The notes under the pieces were generated by a model. The model ran no database searches and was not told the DNA's origin. It saw only the letters and a program-made list of their open reading frames with translations. Positions 54,266 to 62,855 of a DNA stretch of 64,000 nt are shown here, in pieces; position 1 is the first letter of the stretch; every line of letters starts with the position of its first letter. The position numbers and the translations under genes are program-made. Source of the stretch: Bacillaceae bacterium (GTDB lineage Bacteria > Bacillota > Bacilli > JACDOE01). The stretch covers positions 310,001-374,000 of the forward strand of contig JACDOE010000001.1 in assembly GCA_017656255.1 (NCBI GenBank). Direction: 5' to 3'.

Positions 54266-54308
54266 GCCCCGGGAGGTATGTGCCATCTTCCCGGGGCTTC
54301 ATTTATTT
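54266..54308 (+). terminator. Riboswitch-controlled terminator before ribD
   Basis: GCCCCGGGA and TCCCGGGGC form a 9-bp stem with a 14-base loop, followed by TTCATTTATTT, between the FMN aptamer and ribD. Confidence 0.75.
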
Positions 54309-54323
54309 CTGGAGGGATTGCCT

Positions 54324-55421
54324 TTGTCAGATGATAGATTTATGAGAATGGCCCTGGAATTGGCCCGGGGATGCAAAGGTCAAACCAGTCCCAACCCGGT
54401 TGTGGGTGCGGTTGTGGTCAAAAACGGGGAAGTGGTGGGGGTTGGGACCCATCTGAAACCGGGTGAACCCCATGCCGAAGTCCATGCTCTTAACATGGCG
54501 GGTGAACAAGCGGAAGGCAGCACGGTTTACGTTACACTGGAACCTTGCAGCCATACGGGCCGAACTCCTCCCTGTGCGGATACGCTTGTCCGGCATCGCG
54601 TCGGGCGGGTTGTTATCGCCATGCTCGACCCCAATCCCCGTGTCGCCGGCAGAGGCGCAGAACGTTTGAAAAAGGCCGGTATCGAGGTGGACATCGGTTT
54701 ATTCAAGGAAGAAGCTGCCCGGTTAAATGAATCTTTTTGTAAATATATAGTCACCGGCATGCCTTTTGTGACCGTGAAAACGGCTTCCACACTGGACGGC
54801 AAGATCGCTACCGTGACTGGTGACAGTCGCTGGATTACGGGAGAGGAGGCACGCCGGGAAGTTCATCTGATGCGCCACGAACACGATGTGATTCTGGTCG
54901 GCGTCAATACGGTGATTCAGGATGACCCCCGTCTCACCACACGCCTCCCCGAAGGAGGAAAGAACCCTGTCAGAGTGGTGCTGGATTCCCGACTCCGTAT
55001 CCCCCTTGAATCACAGCTGATCCGGGACAGAGAAGCACCAACCTGGATTTTTACAACCGACCAGGCAGACCGGGAACGCATGCAGGAACTTGAGAAACAG
55101 GGCATCCGGGTTATTTCCACTGGATCCGATGAGAAAGTGGATATTTACCGGGTTTTGAAATGGCTCGGGGATAATCAGTTCTCTTCTGTGCTGGTGGAAG
55201 GAGGCAGTCAGGTCACCGCCTCATTTTTACAGGGGAAATTGATCGACAAAGTGGTGGCCTATGTTTCAGCTAAATTGATTGCCGGGGGAACCGCTCCCAC
55301 TTCCTATGGAGGAACGGGGATCGAAAAGATGCAGGATGCCATTGAACTCAAGGATATGGAGGTTCGTACCCTGGGACAGGATATCTGTATAACAGGGTAT
55401 CCTGAATACAAAGGAGGATAA
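54324..55421 (+). CDS. ribD: Bifunctional riboflavin deaminase/reductase RibD
   Basis: The enzyme deaminates and reduces the pyrimidine intermediates of riboflavin synthesis. The 365-residue product has a zinc deaminase domain (PHAEVHAL and PCSHTGRTPPCADTL) and a C-terminal dihydrofolate-reductase-like domain (TASTLDGKIAT, GDSRWITGEEAR, VLVEGGSQVTASFL). TTG 54324, eight bases after GGAGGG, is used; the open frame upstream runs through the terminator hairpin and is not conserved. First gene of the riboswitch-controlled operon ribD-ribE-ribBA-ribH. Confidence 0.96.
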   Translation: MSDDRFMRMALELARGCKGQTSPNPVVGAVVVKNGEVVGVGTHLKPGEPHAEVHALNMAGEQAEGSTVYVTLEPCSHTGRTPPCADTLVRHRVGRVVIAMLDPNPRVAGRGAERLKKAGIEVDIGLFKEEAARLNESFCKYIVTGMPFVTVKTASTLDGKIATVTGDSRWITGEEARREVHLMRHEHDVILVGVNTVIQDDPRLTTRLPEGGKNPVRVVLDSRLRIPLESQLIRDREAPTWIFTTDQADRERMQELEKQGIRVISTGSDEKVDIYRVLKWLGDNQFSSVLVEGGSQVTASFLQGKLIDKVVAYVSAKLIAGGTAPTSYGGTGIEKMQDAIELKDMEVRTLGQDICITGYPEYKGG

Positions 55422-55423
55422 AC

Positions 55424-56083
55424 GTGTTTACGGGTATCATTGAAGAGATCGGACACATTTCTTCTGTCCGGAGGGGATCAGAGTGGATTCAACTATATAT
55501 AGAGGGAAAAAAAGTACTTGAAGGTGTTCGAACCGGTGACAGTATCGCAGTAAACGGGATTTGTCTCACGGTGACCTCTTTTACAGAAAAAGGGTTTTCG
55601 GTCGATGTCATGCCTGAGACCCTCAAAAAAACAAGTCTGTCCCGGATTCAACCGGGCTCGCCAGTCAACCTGGAAAGGGCACTGGCTGCCGGAGATCGTT
55701 TCGGCGGTCATTTTGTGACCGGTCATGTGGATGGGACAGGCCGCGTCAAAAGGAGAGCACCCCTTGGCAATGCGATTGTTTTTGAGATTGAAGCAGATGA
55801 AACATTAACCCGTCAGATGATCCCGGGGGGATCCGTTGCCGTTGACGGGATCAGCCTGACGATTGTTTCAGTGGATAGAGAGGGGTTTTCGGTCTCTATT
55901 ATTCCCCATACACTGAGTGAGACGGTTCTTCAGTACCGACAACCGGGGGATATCGTTAATCTGGAAACCGATGTTATCGGCAAATATATCGAAAGATATA
56001 TGGAACGCCGTTTTGCTGACAGCCAGAGTAATGACAAAAGTCAAATAACCGAGTCTTTTTTAAGAGAGAACGGTTTTCTATAA
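55424..56083 (+). CDS. ribE: Riboflavin synthase alpha chain
   Basis: The enzyme dismutates two lumazines to riboflavin. The 219-residue product has two similar lumazine-binding barrels, beginning MFTGIIEEIG, each with a GHFVTGHVDG or SIIPHTLSETVL type motif, NGICLTVTSF and DGISLTIVSV. GTG is the start after AAAGGAGG. The end carries an acidic/polar tail after NLETDVIGKYIER. Confidence 0.96.
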   Translation: MFTGIIEEIGHISSVRRGSEWIQLYIEGKKVLEGVRTGDSIAVNGICLTVTSFTEKGFSVDVMPETLKKTSLSRIQPGSPVNLERALAAGDRFGGHFVTGHVDGTGRVKRRAPLGNAIVFEIEADETLTRQMIPGGSVAVDGISLTIVSVDREGFSVSIIPHTLSETVLQYRQPGDIVNLETDVIGKYIERYMERRFADSQSNDKSQITESFLRENGFL

Positions 56084-56101
56084 TTCAGGTGGTGAACAAC
56101 A

Positions 56102-57295
56102 ATGTTTAATACGATTGAAGAAGCAATTTATGATCTGATTCAGGGTAAACCCGTCATTGTCGTGGATGATGAGGATCGGGAGAACGAGGGGGATTTCATT
56201 GCCCTGGCTGAAAAAGTGACGCCGGAGACGGTCAATTTTATGATTACTTATGGCCGCGGGCTGGTCTGTGTGCCCATTACAGAGGAGCGTGCAGCCGAAT
56301 TAAACCTGGAGCCGATGGTGGACCACAATACCGATTCCCATCAGACGGCATTCACCGTATCCGTTGACGCTTCCGATACCCACACCGGGATTTCCGCCCA
56401 TGAGCGGGCCCGAACGATTCAGGCGTTAATTGATGCGGCATCTTCTGAAAAGGATTTCAAGCGGCCGGGGCATATTTTCCCGCTGGTAGCCAAGAAGGGA
56501 GGCGTTCTCCGGAGGGCGGGACATACTGAAGCGGCCATTGACCTTGCCCGGCTCTGTGGTTCCTATCCGGCGGGCGTCATTTGTGAGATTATTAAAGACG
56601 ACGGGACGATGGCCCGGGTTCCTGATCTGGTAGAGATCGCCCGGCAGCATGATCTAAAATTAATTACGATAGCCGATCTGATTCGATACCGGATTCAGAA
56701 GGAGCAACTGGTCAATCGGGAGGTCGAAGTCAGGCTGCCCACAGAATTCGGAGAATTTAAAGCTGTTGCCTACACCAACAGGGTGGATGACAAAGAACAT
56801 ATGGCACTGGTGAAAGGGACGATAGATCCGGATATTCCTGTACTCGTCCGTGTCCATTCCGAATGTCTGACGGGTGATGTATTTCATTCCCGCCGCTGTG
56901 ATTGCGGTCCCCAGTTGGCTGCCGCTCTGTCCCAAATCGAAGAGGATGGAAAAGGTGTTCTGCTCTATATGAGACAGGAAGGACGGGGAATCGGTCTGAT
57001 CAATAAGTTGAAAGCATACAAGCTTCAAGAAGAAGGATATGATACCGTCGAGGCCAATGAGAAACTGGGTTTTCCGCCGGACCTCCGGGATTACGGAATC
57101 GGTGCGCAAATTCTGCGGGATCTGGGAGTGAGAAAGATTAAATTGCTCACTAACAACCCCCGTAAGATCAAAGGTCTGGAAGGCTATGGCCTCGAAATTG
57201 TAGACCGTGTTCCGATTCAGATCGAACCGAACCGTGACAATGATCGTTATTTAAGAACCAAACAATCCAAACTGGGACACTATCTCAATCTGTAA
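56102..57295 (+). CDS. ribBA: Bifunctional DHBP synthase / GTP cyclohydrolase II
   Basis: The protein supplies both starting branches of riboflavin synthesis. The 397-residue product has the N-terminal 3,4-dihydroxy-2-butanone-4-phosphate synthase ([36 protein letters not shown]). The C-terminal GTP cyclohydrolase II shows zinc cysteines [15 protein letters not shown] and the RQEGRGIGL loop. AGGTGGTG precedes the ATG. A perfect 12-base tandem repeat overlaps its stop codon. Confidence 0.97.
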   Translation: MFNTIEEAIYDLIQGKPVIVVDDEDRENEGDFIALAEKVTPETVNFMITYGRGLVCVPITEERAAELNLEPMVDHNTDSHQTAFTVSVDASDTHTGISAHERARTIQALIDAASSEKDFKRPGHIFPLVAKKGGVLRRAGHTEAAIDLARLCGSYPAGVICEIIKDDGTMARVPDLVEIARQHDLKLITIADLIRYRIQKEQLVNREVEVRLPTEFGEFKAVAYTNRVDDKEHMALVKGTIDPDIPVLVRVHSECLTGDVFHSRRCDCGPQLAAALSQIEEDGKGVLLYMRQEGRGIGLINKLKAYKLQEEGYDTVEANEKLGFPPDLRDYGIGAQILRDLGVRKIKLLTNNPRKIKGLEGYGLEIVDRVPIQIEPNRDNDRYLRTKQSKLGHYLNL

Positions 57296-57348
57296 TTTAA
57301 TCTGTAATTTAATGAATTAAGTTTATCAGAACAGGGAGGACGAATGAT

Positions 57349-57816
57349 ATGGCCAAGATCTATGAAGGAAATCTGGTTGGAAAAGGGTTAAAAATGGGCA
57401 TTGTAGTAGGAAGGTTTAATGAATTTATCACGTCAAAGCTGTTGAGTGGTGCGCAGGATGCGTTGAAGCGGCATGGTGTTTCCGATGAGGATGTGGAAAT
57501 CGCCTGGGTTCCGGGTTCATTTGAAATTCCTCTTGTGGCCAGGAAAATGGCGGACAGCGGGAAATATGATGCGGTAATTACCCTGGGCGCGGTTATCAGA
57601 GGGGCCACACCCCATTTTGATTATGTTTCCAGTGAGGTAGCCAAAGGGGTAGCGGCGATCAATTACCAGACTGGCGTGCCAACTATTTTTGGTGTATTAA
57701 CGACGGACACTATTGAACAGGCGATTGAGCGGGCCGGTACAAAGGCCGGTAACAAAGGATGGGAAGCAGCGGTTTCGGCCATCGAAATGGCCAACCTGAA
57801 TAAGCAACTGGGGTAA
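57349..57816 (+). CDS. ribH: Lumazine synthase (riboflavin synthase beta chain)
   Basis: The enzyme condenses the two precursors to 6,7-dimethyl-8-ribityllumazine and forms a 60-subunit shell around RibE in Bacillus. The 155-residue product has [39 protein letters not shown] with the catalytic His, and [26 protein letters not shown] precedes the ATG. A small hairpin without a T tract follows at 57815-57831. Confidence 0.97.
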   Translation: MAKIYEGNLVGKGLKMGIVVGRFNEFITSKLLSGAQDALKRHGVSDEDVEIAWVPGSFEIPLVARKMADSGKYDAVITLGAVIRGATPHFDYVSSEVAKGVAAINYQTGVPTIFGVLTTDTIEQAIERAGTKAGNKGWEAAVSAIEMANLNKQLG

Positions 57817-57829
57817 CGGATAACATCCG

Positions 57830-57859
57830 TTGCTGGCTCGTGAAACAGTATGGTATAAT
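57830..57859 (+). promoter_or_regulatory. Promoter of the M50 protease-scpAB genes
   Basis: TTGCTG (57830-57835) and TATAAT (57854-57859) are 18 bases apart, 32 bases before the M50 protease start. Confidence 0.55.
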
Positions 57860-57891
57860 TTAGGACAGTTTTATGTGGACGGAGGAATTTA

Positions 57892-58563
57892 ATGGGAGAG
57901 CTGTTTCATTTTAACCTTGACGACCTGTTATACCGGGTTGTCGCCTTTGTGCTCGCCTTTACGGTACATGAATGGGCACATGCCTACACGGCCTATAAAC
58001 TGGGGGATCTGACCGCCAAACGGCAGGGAAGGCTGACGCTCAATCCTTTACCGCATGTCGATCCGTTCGGACTTTTAATGATTCTGTTCGGTCCGTTCGG
58101 ATGGGCAAAGCCGGTACCGTTCAATCCGTTTATGTTCAAAGGTAACCGGAGACTGGGGATTGTGTTCGTCGCCTTTGCAGGACCTCTAACCAACCTGATT
58201 CTGGCTTTTTTATTTGCCTTTGTTTTTTCCTTAACTGTTAGTTCCGGCTGGTTTTTTAGCCTGTCGGAAACCTCACGTGTGGTACTGGGGAATATGCTCT
58301 TTTACATATTTTTTATCAATGCCGCGCTGTTTATCTTTAATCTATTGCCGGTTGCGCCCCTGGATGGATCCAAAATCGTTCGGTATTTATTGCCGTCCCG
58401 TTTTGATTCCTTCTTTGAGAACGTGGAACGATACGGCCCCTTCATACTGTTGTTAATCATCCTGGTTGATCCGATAGGGGATGCTGTTTTATGGCCGCTG
58501 TTTAACGGGGCGTTGCAATTGATTGCCAGTATCACGGGCATCAGCCATTTCTTCAGTTTTTAA
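57892..58563 (+). CDS. Site-2 protease family membrane metalloprotease (M50)
   Basis: This 223-residue intramembrane zinc protease homologue has HExxH in FTVHEWAHAY within the first helix, the conserved FGWAKPVPFNP loop, and the third ligand in NLLPVAPLDGSKI. It has about five helices and is close to the small rhomboid-neighbour type S2P (B. subtilis YwhC-like), whose substrates are unknown. GGAGG precedes the ATG. It is followed by scpA with 22 bases between. Confidence 0.92.
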   Translation: MGELFHFNLDDLLYRVVAFVLAFTVHEWAHAYTAYKLGDLTAKRQGRLTLNPLPHVDPFGLLMILFGPFGWAKPVPFNPFMFKGNRRLGIVFVAFAGPLTNLILAFLFAFVFSLTVSSGWFFSLSETSRVVLGNMLFYIFFINAALFIFNLLPVAPLDGSKIVRYLLPSRFDSFFENVERYGPFILLLIILVDPIGDAVLWPLFNGALQLIASITGISHFFSF

Positions 58564-58585
58564 TCTGTAACAGGGTGGGATGTGT

Positions 58586-59377
58586 GTGGGCTACGAAATC
58601 AAGCTGCCGGTCTTTGAAGGACCGCTTGATCTATTGTTACATTTGATTCAGAAAAATGAAATGGACATCTATGATATACCGATTGCCATGATTACGGAAC
58701 AGTATCTGGATTACCTTTATTACATGCAGCAATTGCAACTTGAAATTGCCAGTGAATTTCTGGTGATGGCATCCACCCTGTTGTCCATTAAAAGCAAAAT
58801 GTTACTTCCCCGCAGAGAGGAAACGGAATTTGACGAACTTGACGGGCTGGAATATGAAGAGGAGGACCCGCGTGAGGAGCTGATCCAGCGCCTGCTTGAG
58901 TACAAAAAATATAAGGAGATTGCGTCTCAGTTAAGGGAAAGAGAAGCGGAACGAAGTAAAGTTTATACCCGACCGGCGGAGGATTTGACGCCGTATATGA
59001 ACCAGAACGAGAATCCGGTCAGTGACGTTTCGTTGTATGATTTGATCGAAGCGTTTCAGAAAGTACTGTCGAGGGCCGATGAAAAGGATCCGGTCACTCG
59101 GATCGAGCGGGATGAGATATCAGTCCGGGATCGGATGAAAGAGATTTACGGACTACTGGAAGTGGCCGGTGGGACCATTGAGTTCAGCCGGATATTCAGC
59201 GGAAGGGTAACACGGGTTGAAATTGTGACCACGCTGTTATCTTTACTTGAGTTAATGAAAAATAAAGTGGTTTCATGTGAACAGCACAGGCTATTTGACG
59301 AAATTCTGATACATAAAACAGGAGACTTGACGGAAGACAAGCTTCAGGTTTCGATCGATGAAAATACCGTTCACTAA
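58586..59377 (+). CDS. scpA: Segregation and condensation protein A
   Basis: ScpA is the kleisin of the SMC-ScpAB condensin that compacts and separates chromosomes. The 263-residue product opens with the SMC-neck-binding domain (IKLPVFEGPLDLLLHLIQKNEMDIYDI split) and ends with the winged helix that caps the SMC head (TTLLSLLELMKNKVVSCEQ). GTG 58586, seven bases after GGGTGGG, is preferred; ATG 58580 touches that site. The end overlaps an ATG in the scpB frame. Confidence 0.94.
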   Translation: MGYEIKLPVFEGPLDLLLHLIQKNEMDIYDIPIAMITEQYLDYLYYMQQLQLEIASEFLVMASTLLSIKSKMLLPRREETEFDELDGLEYEEEDPREELIQRLLEYKKYKEIASQLREREAERSKVYTRPAEDLTPYMNQNENPVSDVSLYDLIEAFQKVLSRADEKDPVTRIERDEISVRDRMKEIYGLLEVAGGTIEFSRIFSGRVTRVEIVTTLLSLLELMKNKVVSCEQHRLFDEILIHKTGDLTEDKLQVSIDENTVH

Positions 59378-59408
59378 GACACCAGTCGTTTTCGGGGAGG
59401 GAGTAAAA

Positions 59409-60038
59409 CTGAATTTTGAACATATCAAATCGGTCATGGAAGGATTGTTGTTTGTTGCCGGAGACGAAGGGATCGAAGCCAAAGAACTGGCTGACGTGCT
59501 GGAAATTGATACGGACACGGTCATCGATCTGATTCATGACATGCAGGCAGATTTCAAACGACAGAAAAGGGGACTGCAAATCGTAGAAGTGGCTCAGGCT
59601 TTCCAGTTGACCACGTTGCCGGAACATGCTCCCTATTTTGAGAAACTGGCCTATTCACCGACATATAGTACTTTGTCCCAGGCGTCGCTGGAAACACTGG
59701 CGATCATTGCCTACCGGCAACCGATTACCCGGGCGGAAATCGAAGAAATCCGCGGTGTGAAATCTGACCGGGCCATCACCAATCTGACCAACAAGCAACT
59801 GATTCAGGAAATCGGAAGGGCTGAAGGGCCGGGTCGTCCGATTCTTTATGGGACATCCCGGGAATTTCTCGAATATTTTGGATTGAAAAGCATCAACGAC
59901 CTGCCTCCTGTCCCCGAACTGGATCCGGATCAGGACATTGAAAATGAAGCGGAGCTCCTGTTTTCCAAATTGAATGAAGCGGGTCAATCTGAACCCCCAC
60001 AGGAAGATAACGAAGAAACGGAAGAAACCCTGAAATAA
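59409..60038 (+). CDS. scpB: Segregation and condensation protein B
   Basis: This dimeric winged-helix partner binds the middle of ScpA. The product is about 209 residues, with SVMEGLLFVAGDEGI near the start and LETLAIIAYRQPITRAEIEEIRG in the centre (split by a turn). The start is unusual: ATG 59358, inside scpA, has no ribosome binding site, whereas GGGGAGGGAG lies five bases before CTG 59409, and the product from CTG matches the family N-terminus. The C-terminal 40 residues are acidic. A terminator overlaps its 3' end. Confidence 0.9.
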   Translation: MNFEHIKSVMEGLLFVAGDEGIEAKELADVLEIDTDTVIDLIHDMQADFKRQKRGLQIVEVAQAFQLTTLPEHAPYFEKLAYSPTYSTLSQASLETLAIIAYRQPITRAEIEEIRGVKSDRAITNLTNKQLIQEIGRAEGPGRPILYGTSREFLEYFGLKSINDLPPVPELDPDQDIENEAELLFSKLNEAGQSEPPQEDNEETEETLK

Positions 60039-60055
60039 GGGTTTCTTTTTTTTTT
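60024..60055 (+). terminator. Terminator of scpAB
   Basis: GAAACCC and GGGTTTC pair around an 8-base loop, followed by ten T residues. The upstream arm is inside the scpB coding end. Confidence 0.9.
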
Positions 60056-60077
60056 GTAAGGGGGTTCGTTCTTCCCA

Positions 60078-60106
60078 TTCATAACCTTCGGGAGGGCGCA
60101 TATATA
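60078..60106 (+). promoter_or_regulatory. Candidate sigma-E promoter of dacB-spmAB
   Basis: TTCATAAC (60078-60085) and CATATATA (60099-60106) are 13 bases apart, close to the sigma-E pattern and to the site found before spoIIM. dacB-spmAB is a sigma-E operon in B. subtilis. Confidence 0.5.
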
Positions 60107-60139
60107 TGATGGTAAAGGTTGTACCACGGGGAGGACAAC

Positions 60140-61306
60140 ATGGACCTTAAAAAAACAGTGATCACTTTATTTATAATCGTCATACTTTTACAACCTAACA
60201 ATTTTGTAATGGCAGATGGGGAGGAACCTCCTGAAATATCAGCCAGGGCGGCTGCCATGATCGATGTGGAATCCGGACGGATTCTCTATGATAAAAATGC
60301 GGATCAACCGCTTCCCATCGCCAGTATCACCAAAATTATGACCGCCATTGTTGCCCTTGAACAGGCGGATCCGGAAGAAACGGTTGTGGTTCCCCGTATT
60401 GCTGAAGGGGTTGAGGGCTCGTCCATATATATCAAAACGGGTGAAAAATACAAATTGCTGGACCTGTTATACGGATTGATGCTTCGCTCCGGAAATGATG
60501 CCGCTGTAGCCATCGCTTACCATGTGGGAGGGTCTGTTGATGGCTTTGTTTTTCTCATGAATCGAAAGGCCGAAGAGCTGGGGATGAAAAATACGCACTT
60601 TGTCAACCCGCATGGCTTACATGACGATGAACACTATTCATCTGCAAGGGATATGGCCATCCTCACATCCTACGCCCTGAAAAACCCCTTATTTCAGGAG
60701 ATTGTCAAAACCAGGGTCAAACACATTGACTGGCCGGGACAAGATTGGGATCGCCGTTTAATCAATAAAAATAAAATGCTCAAATATTATAAAGGTGCGG
60801 ATGGCGTCAAAACCGGATACACGCGTAAAGCTAAGAGAACCCTGGTTTCTTCCGCTACCCGGAACGGTGTACAGCTGGCGACGGTGACGCTGAATGACCC
60901 GGACGATTGGAACGATTCCATGAATCTGCTGGACTGGGGTTTTGAAACCTTTGAACATGTTGGGATCGTGGACCGTGACATCCCGGTTGAGGAACTGAAC
61001 ATACGCAACAAGAATGAAACCCTTGCCCTGTATCCGCTCAATCCCTTTCGTTATCCTTTGAAAGAGGGAGAAAAGGATCTCGTCTCCACACGCATTATCT
61101 GGAATGAAAATGTAAAAAAACACAGGGTCCATGAGGGGGAAATTGTGGGGCACATCAAAATATACCTGGATCAGGAACAGATTGGAAGTATCGGATTGAA
61201 AGCCAGATGGGAGGAACCTGCTGTTTCTGACCTTAGCGCCTCTGCTTCTTTCCCTTTTGATTATTATCTGAAAATGTTCTGGGAAATGTGGTTTGGAGGT
61301 ATTTGA
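60140..61306 (+). CDS. dacB: D-alanyl-D-alanine carboxypeptidase DacB (PBP5*)
   Basis: This mother-cell carboxypeptidase sets the cross-linking of the spore cortex. The 388-residue product has an N-terminal hydrophobic signal (TVITLFIIVILLQPNNFVMA), the acyl-serine motif SITK in PIASITKIM, SGN in LRSGNDAAVA and KTG in DGVKTGYTRK. The C-terminal domain ends with a short amphipathic segment. Its place before spmA-spmB identifies it as dacB rather than a dacF copy. ATG 60140 follows GGGGAGG. Confidence 0.93.
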   Translation: MDLKKTVITLFIIVILLQPNNFVMADGEEPPEISARAAAMIDVESGRILYDKNADQPLPIASITKIMTAIVALEQADPEETVVVPRIAEGVEGSSIYIKTGEKYKLLDLLYGLMLRSGNDAAVAIAYHVGGSVDGFVFLMNRKAEELGMKNTHFVNPHGLHDDEHYSSARDMAILTSYALKNPLFQEIVKTRVKHIDWPGQDWDRRLINKNKMLKYYKGADGVKTGYTRKAKRTLVSSATRNGVQLATVTLNDPDDWNDSMNLLDWGFETFEHVGIVDRDIPVEELNIRNKNETLALYPLNPFRYPLKEGEKDLVSTRIIWNENVKKHRVHEGEIVGHIKIYLDQEQIGSIGLKARWEEPAVSDLSASASFPFDYYLKMFWEMWFGGI

Positions 61307-61891
61307 ATGGTCAACTACATCTGGATGGGTTTGATCTTATCAGGCATTTTGGTGGCCGGGTTTAACGGAAATATTGAAGTGATCAACCGTGCGGCATTTG
61401 AAGGAGCCAAAACCGGGGTGACCGTTTGCTTCGGACTTATCAGTGTCCTGGTTTTCTGGCTGGGAATTATGAATGTTGCCGAAAAGTCTGGCCTTCTGGA
61501 TATCTTTTCACGTCTGTTGAGGCCGGTTGTTCGTTTTCTTTTTCCCGATGTACCGCCTGACCACAGGGCACAGGGCTATATCTTGTCCAATCTGACCGCC
61601 AATCTGTTCGGTCTGGGAAACGCAGCGACGCCGATGGGTATCAAAGCGATGCAGGAACTGGAAAAGTTAAATCCGGAACCGGGAAAGGCCAGTCCGGCGA
61701 TGTGTACATTGCTGGCCCTTAACACATCCAGTATCACATTGATTCCGACAACGATCATTGCTATTCGGATGAATTATGATTCAGCCAATCCGGTTGAGAT
61801 TGTCGGGACTACGATTATGGCCACGGCATTTTCCACGCTGACCGCAATTTTACTGGACCGGTACTACCGCTACAAATACAAGAGCAGCTAG
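61307..61891 (+). CDS. spmA: Spore maturation protein A
   Basis: SpmA is needed for proper spore core dehydration. The 194-residue membrane protein has about five helices and a nucleoside-recognition (Gate) domain: NRAAFEGAKTGVTVCFGLISVL split over residues 27-48, then NLTANLFGLGNAATPMGIKAMQEL. It begins directly after dacB, with GGAGG upstream in the dacB end, which implies one operon. Confidence 0.95.
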   Translation: MVNYIWMGLILSGILVAGFNGNIEVINRAAFEGAKTGVTVCFGLISVLVFWLGIMNVAEKSGLLDIFSRLLRPVVRFLFPDVPPDHRAQGYILSNLTANLFGLGNAATPMGIKAMQELEKLNPEPGKASPAMCTLLALNTSSITLIPTTIIAIRMNYDSANPVEIVGTTIMATAFSTLTAILLDRYYRYKYKSS

Positions 61892-61903
61892 GGGGAGAAA
61901 CCT

Positions 61904-62437
61904 GTGTATGGTTTGATTACGATGCTGTCACTCTGGATGATACCGGTATTGTTGTCGTTTATCCTGATTTATGCTGTGTATAAAAAGGTTCCCGTTTATG
62001 AAACATTTGTGGAGGGAGCGAAAGGCGGATTTGGAACAGCTGTCAAAATCATTCCACATTTGGTCGGGATGATGGTGGCCGTGACCATATTCAGGGAATC
62101 CGGAGCCCTGGATCTTTTTATTTCTTTCCTTCATCCGATATTACAGTTTTTTCATGTTCCCGGTGACATTGTTCCCCTTGCCCTGCTTCGTCCGATCAGT
62201 GGGACTGGAGCGCTTGCGGTTACCACGGATATCATAGCCCAGCACGGACCTGATTCTTTTCTGGGTCGGCTGGCATCCACCATGCAGGGGAGTACCGATA
62301 CCACGCTTTATGTGCTAACCGTTTATTTTGGTGCGGTCGGGGTTCGGAATGCCGTTTATTCATTGAAAGTTGGGTTATGGGCGGATCTTGCCGGGGCCAT
62401 CGCTTCAATTGTCATTGTCAGTCTTGTTTTTGGGTAA
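61904..62437 (+). CDS. spmB: Spore maturation protein B
   Basis: This partner of SpmA is also a Gate-domain membrane protein (177 residues, about five helices): VYETFVEGAKGGFGTAVKIIPHLVGMMVAV split over residues 30-59, LRPISGTGALAVTTDII and GSTDTTLYVLTVYFGAVG. GTG is the start, after AGGGGGAG. A terminator follows. Confidence 0.95.
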   Translation: MYGLITMLSLWMIPVLLSFILIYAVYKKVPVYETFVEGAKGGFGTAVKIIPHLVGMMVAVTIFRESGALDLFISFLHPILQFFHVPGDIVPLALLRPISGTGALAVTTDIIAQHGPDSFLGRLASTMQGSTDTTLYVLTVYFGAVGVRNAVYSLKVGLWADLAGAIASIVIVSLVFG

Positions 62438-62444
62438 TAGAGTT

Positions 62445-62476
62445 GAGAAGTGAGAAGTGAGAGGTGAGAGGTGGGA
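62445..62476 (+). repeat. Left tract of 7-base GTGAGAR repeats
   Basis: Four to five degenerate 7-base units (GTGAGAA, GTGAGAG, GTGAGAG, GTGGGAA) follow the spmB stop. The last units are also used as the first arm of the spmB terminator. Complementary units recur at 62741-62786. Confidence 0.65.
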
Positions 62477-62497
62477 AAAACTGCTCTCACCTTTTTT
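62463..62497 (+). terminator. Terminator of dacB-spmAB
   Basis: GGTGAGAG pairs with CTCTCACC around a 13-base loop, followed by six T residues. Confidence 0.85.
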
Positions 62498-62740
62498 GTT
62501 GTTTAGAACGATCGTTTTTGATACCTGTCCTAAATTGACAGGTCGTAATACATGAACATAGTTATAAATAGTGCGGTTATGATCAGAGACTTTAAATAAG
62601 GCATCTAAATGAACACTTCTCATGATATAAAAGGTACAACGTAATTTTTTCCGACATCCGAACTCTAACCTCCGACTGGCTCCAGCCCGGTCTTTTCACA
62701 GGAAATAAGGAGAATTTGTTACTCCCATCATTTTTCACGA

Positions 62741-62786
62741 TTCCCATCTCTCCCATCTCACCTCCCACATCTCACATCCCACCTCC
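62741..62786 (-). repeat. Right tract of 7-base repeats, inverted relative to the left
   Basis: Read on the minus strand the tract is a run of units GGTGGGA, TGTGAGA, TGTGGGA, GGTGAGA, TGGGAGA, GATGGGA. It is the inverse of the left tract. Confidence 0.6.
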
Positions 62787-62804
62787 AGTATTGTATTCTC
62801 ATCC

Positions 62805-62833
62805 TTGTGAAAGGGAAGGATGAAGATTATGAT
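62805..62833 (+). promoter_or_regulatory. Promoter of rluB
   Basis: TTGTGA (62805-62810) and TATGAT (62828-62833) are 17 bases apart, 22 bases before the rluB start. Confidence 0.6.
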
Positions 62834-62855
62834 GGTATAGGGGAGGGAAGCATAA

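Larger units (their letters stand above)
62498..62855. other. Intergenic region between spmB and rluB
   Basis: No supported gene was seen in these 358 bases. They hold a perfect hairpin without a T tract (ACCTGTC at 62523-62529 with GACAGGT at 62537-62543), a pyrimidine-rich repeat tract and the rluB promoter. Confidence 0.6.
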
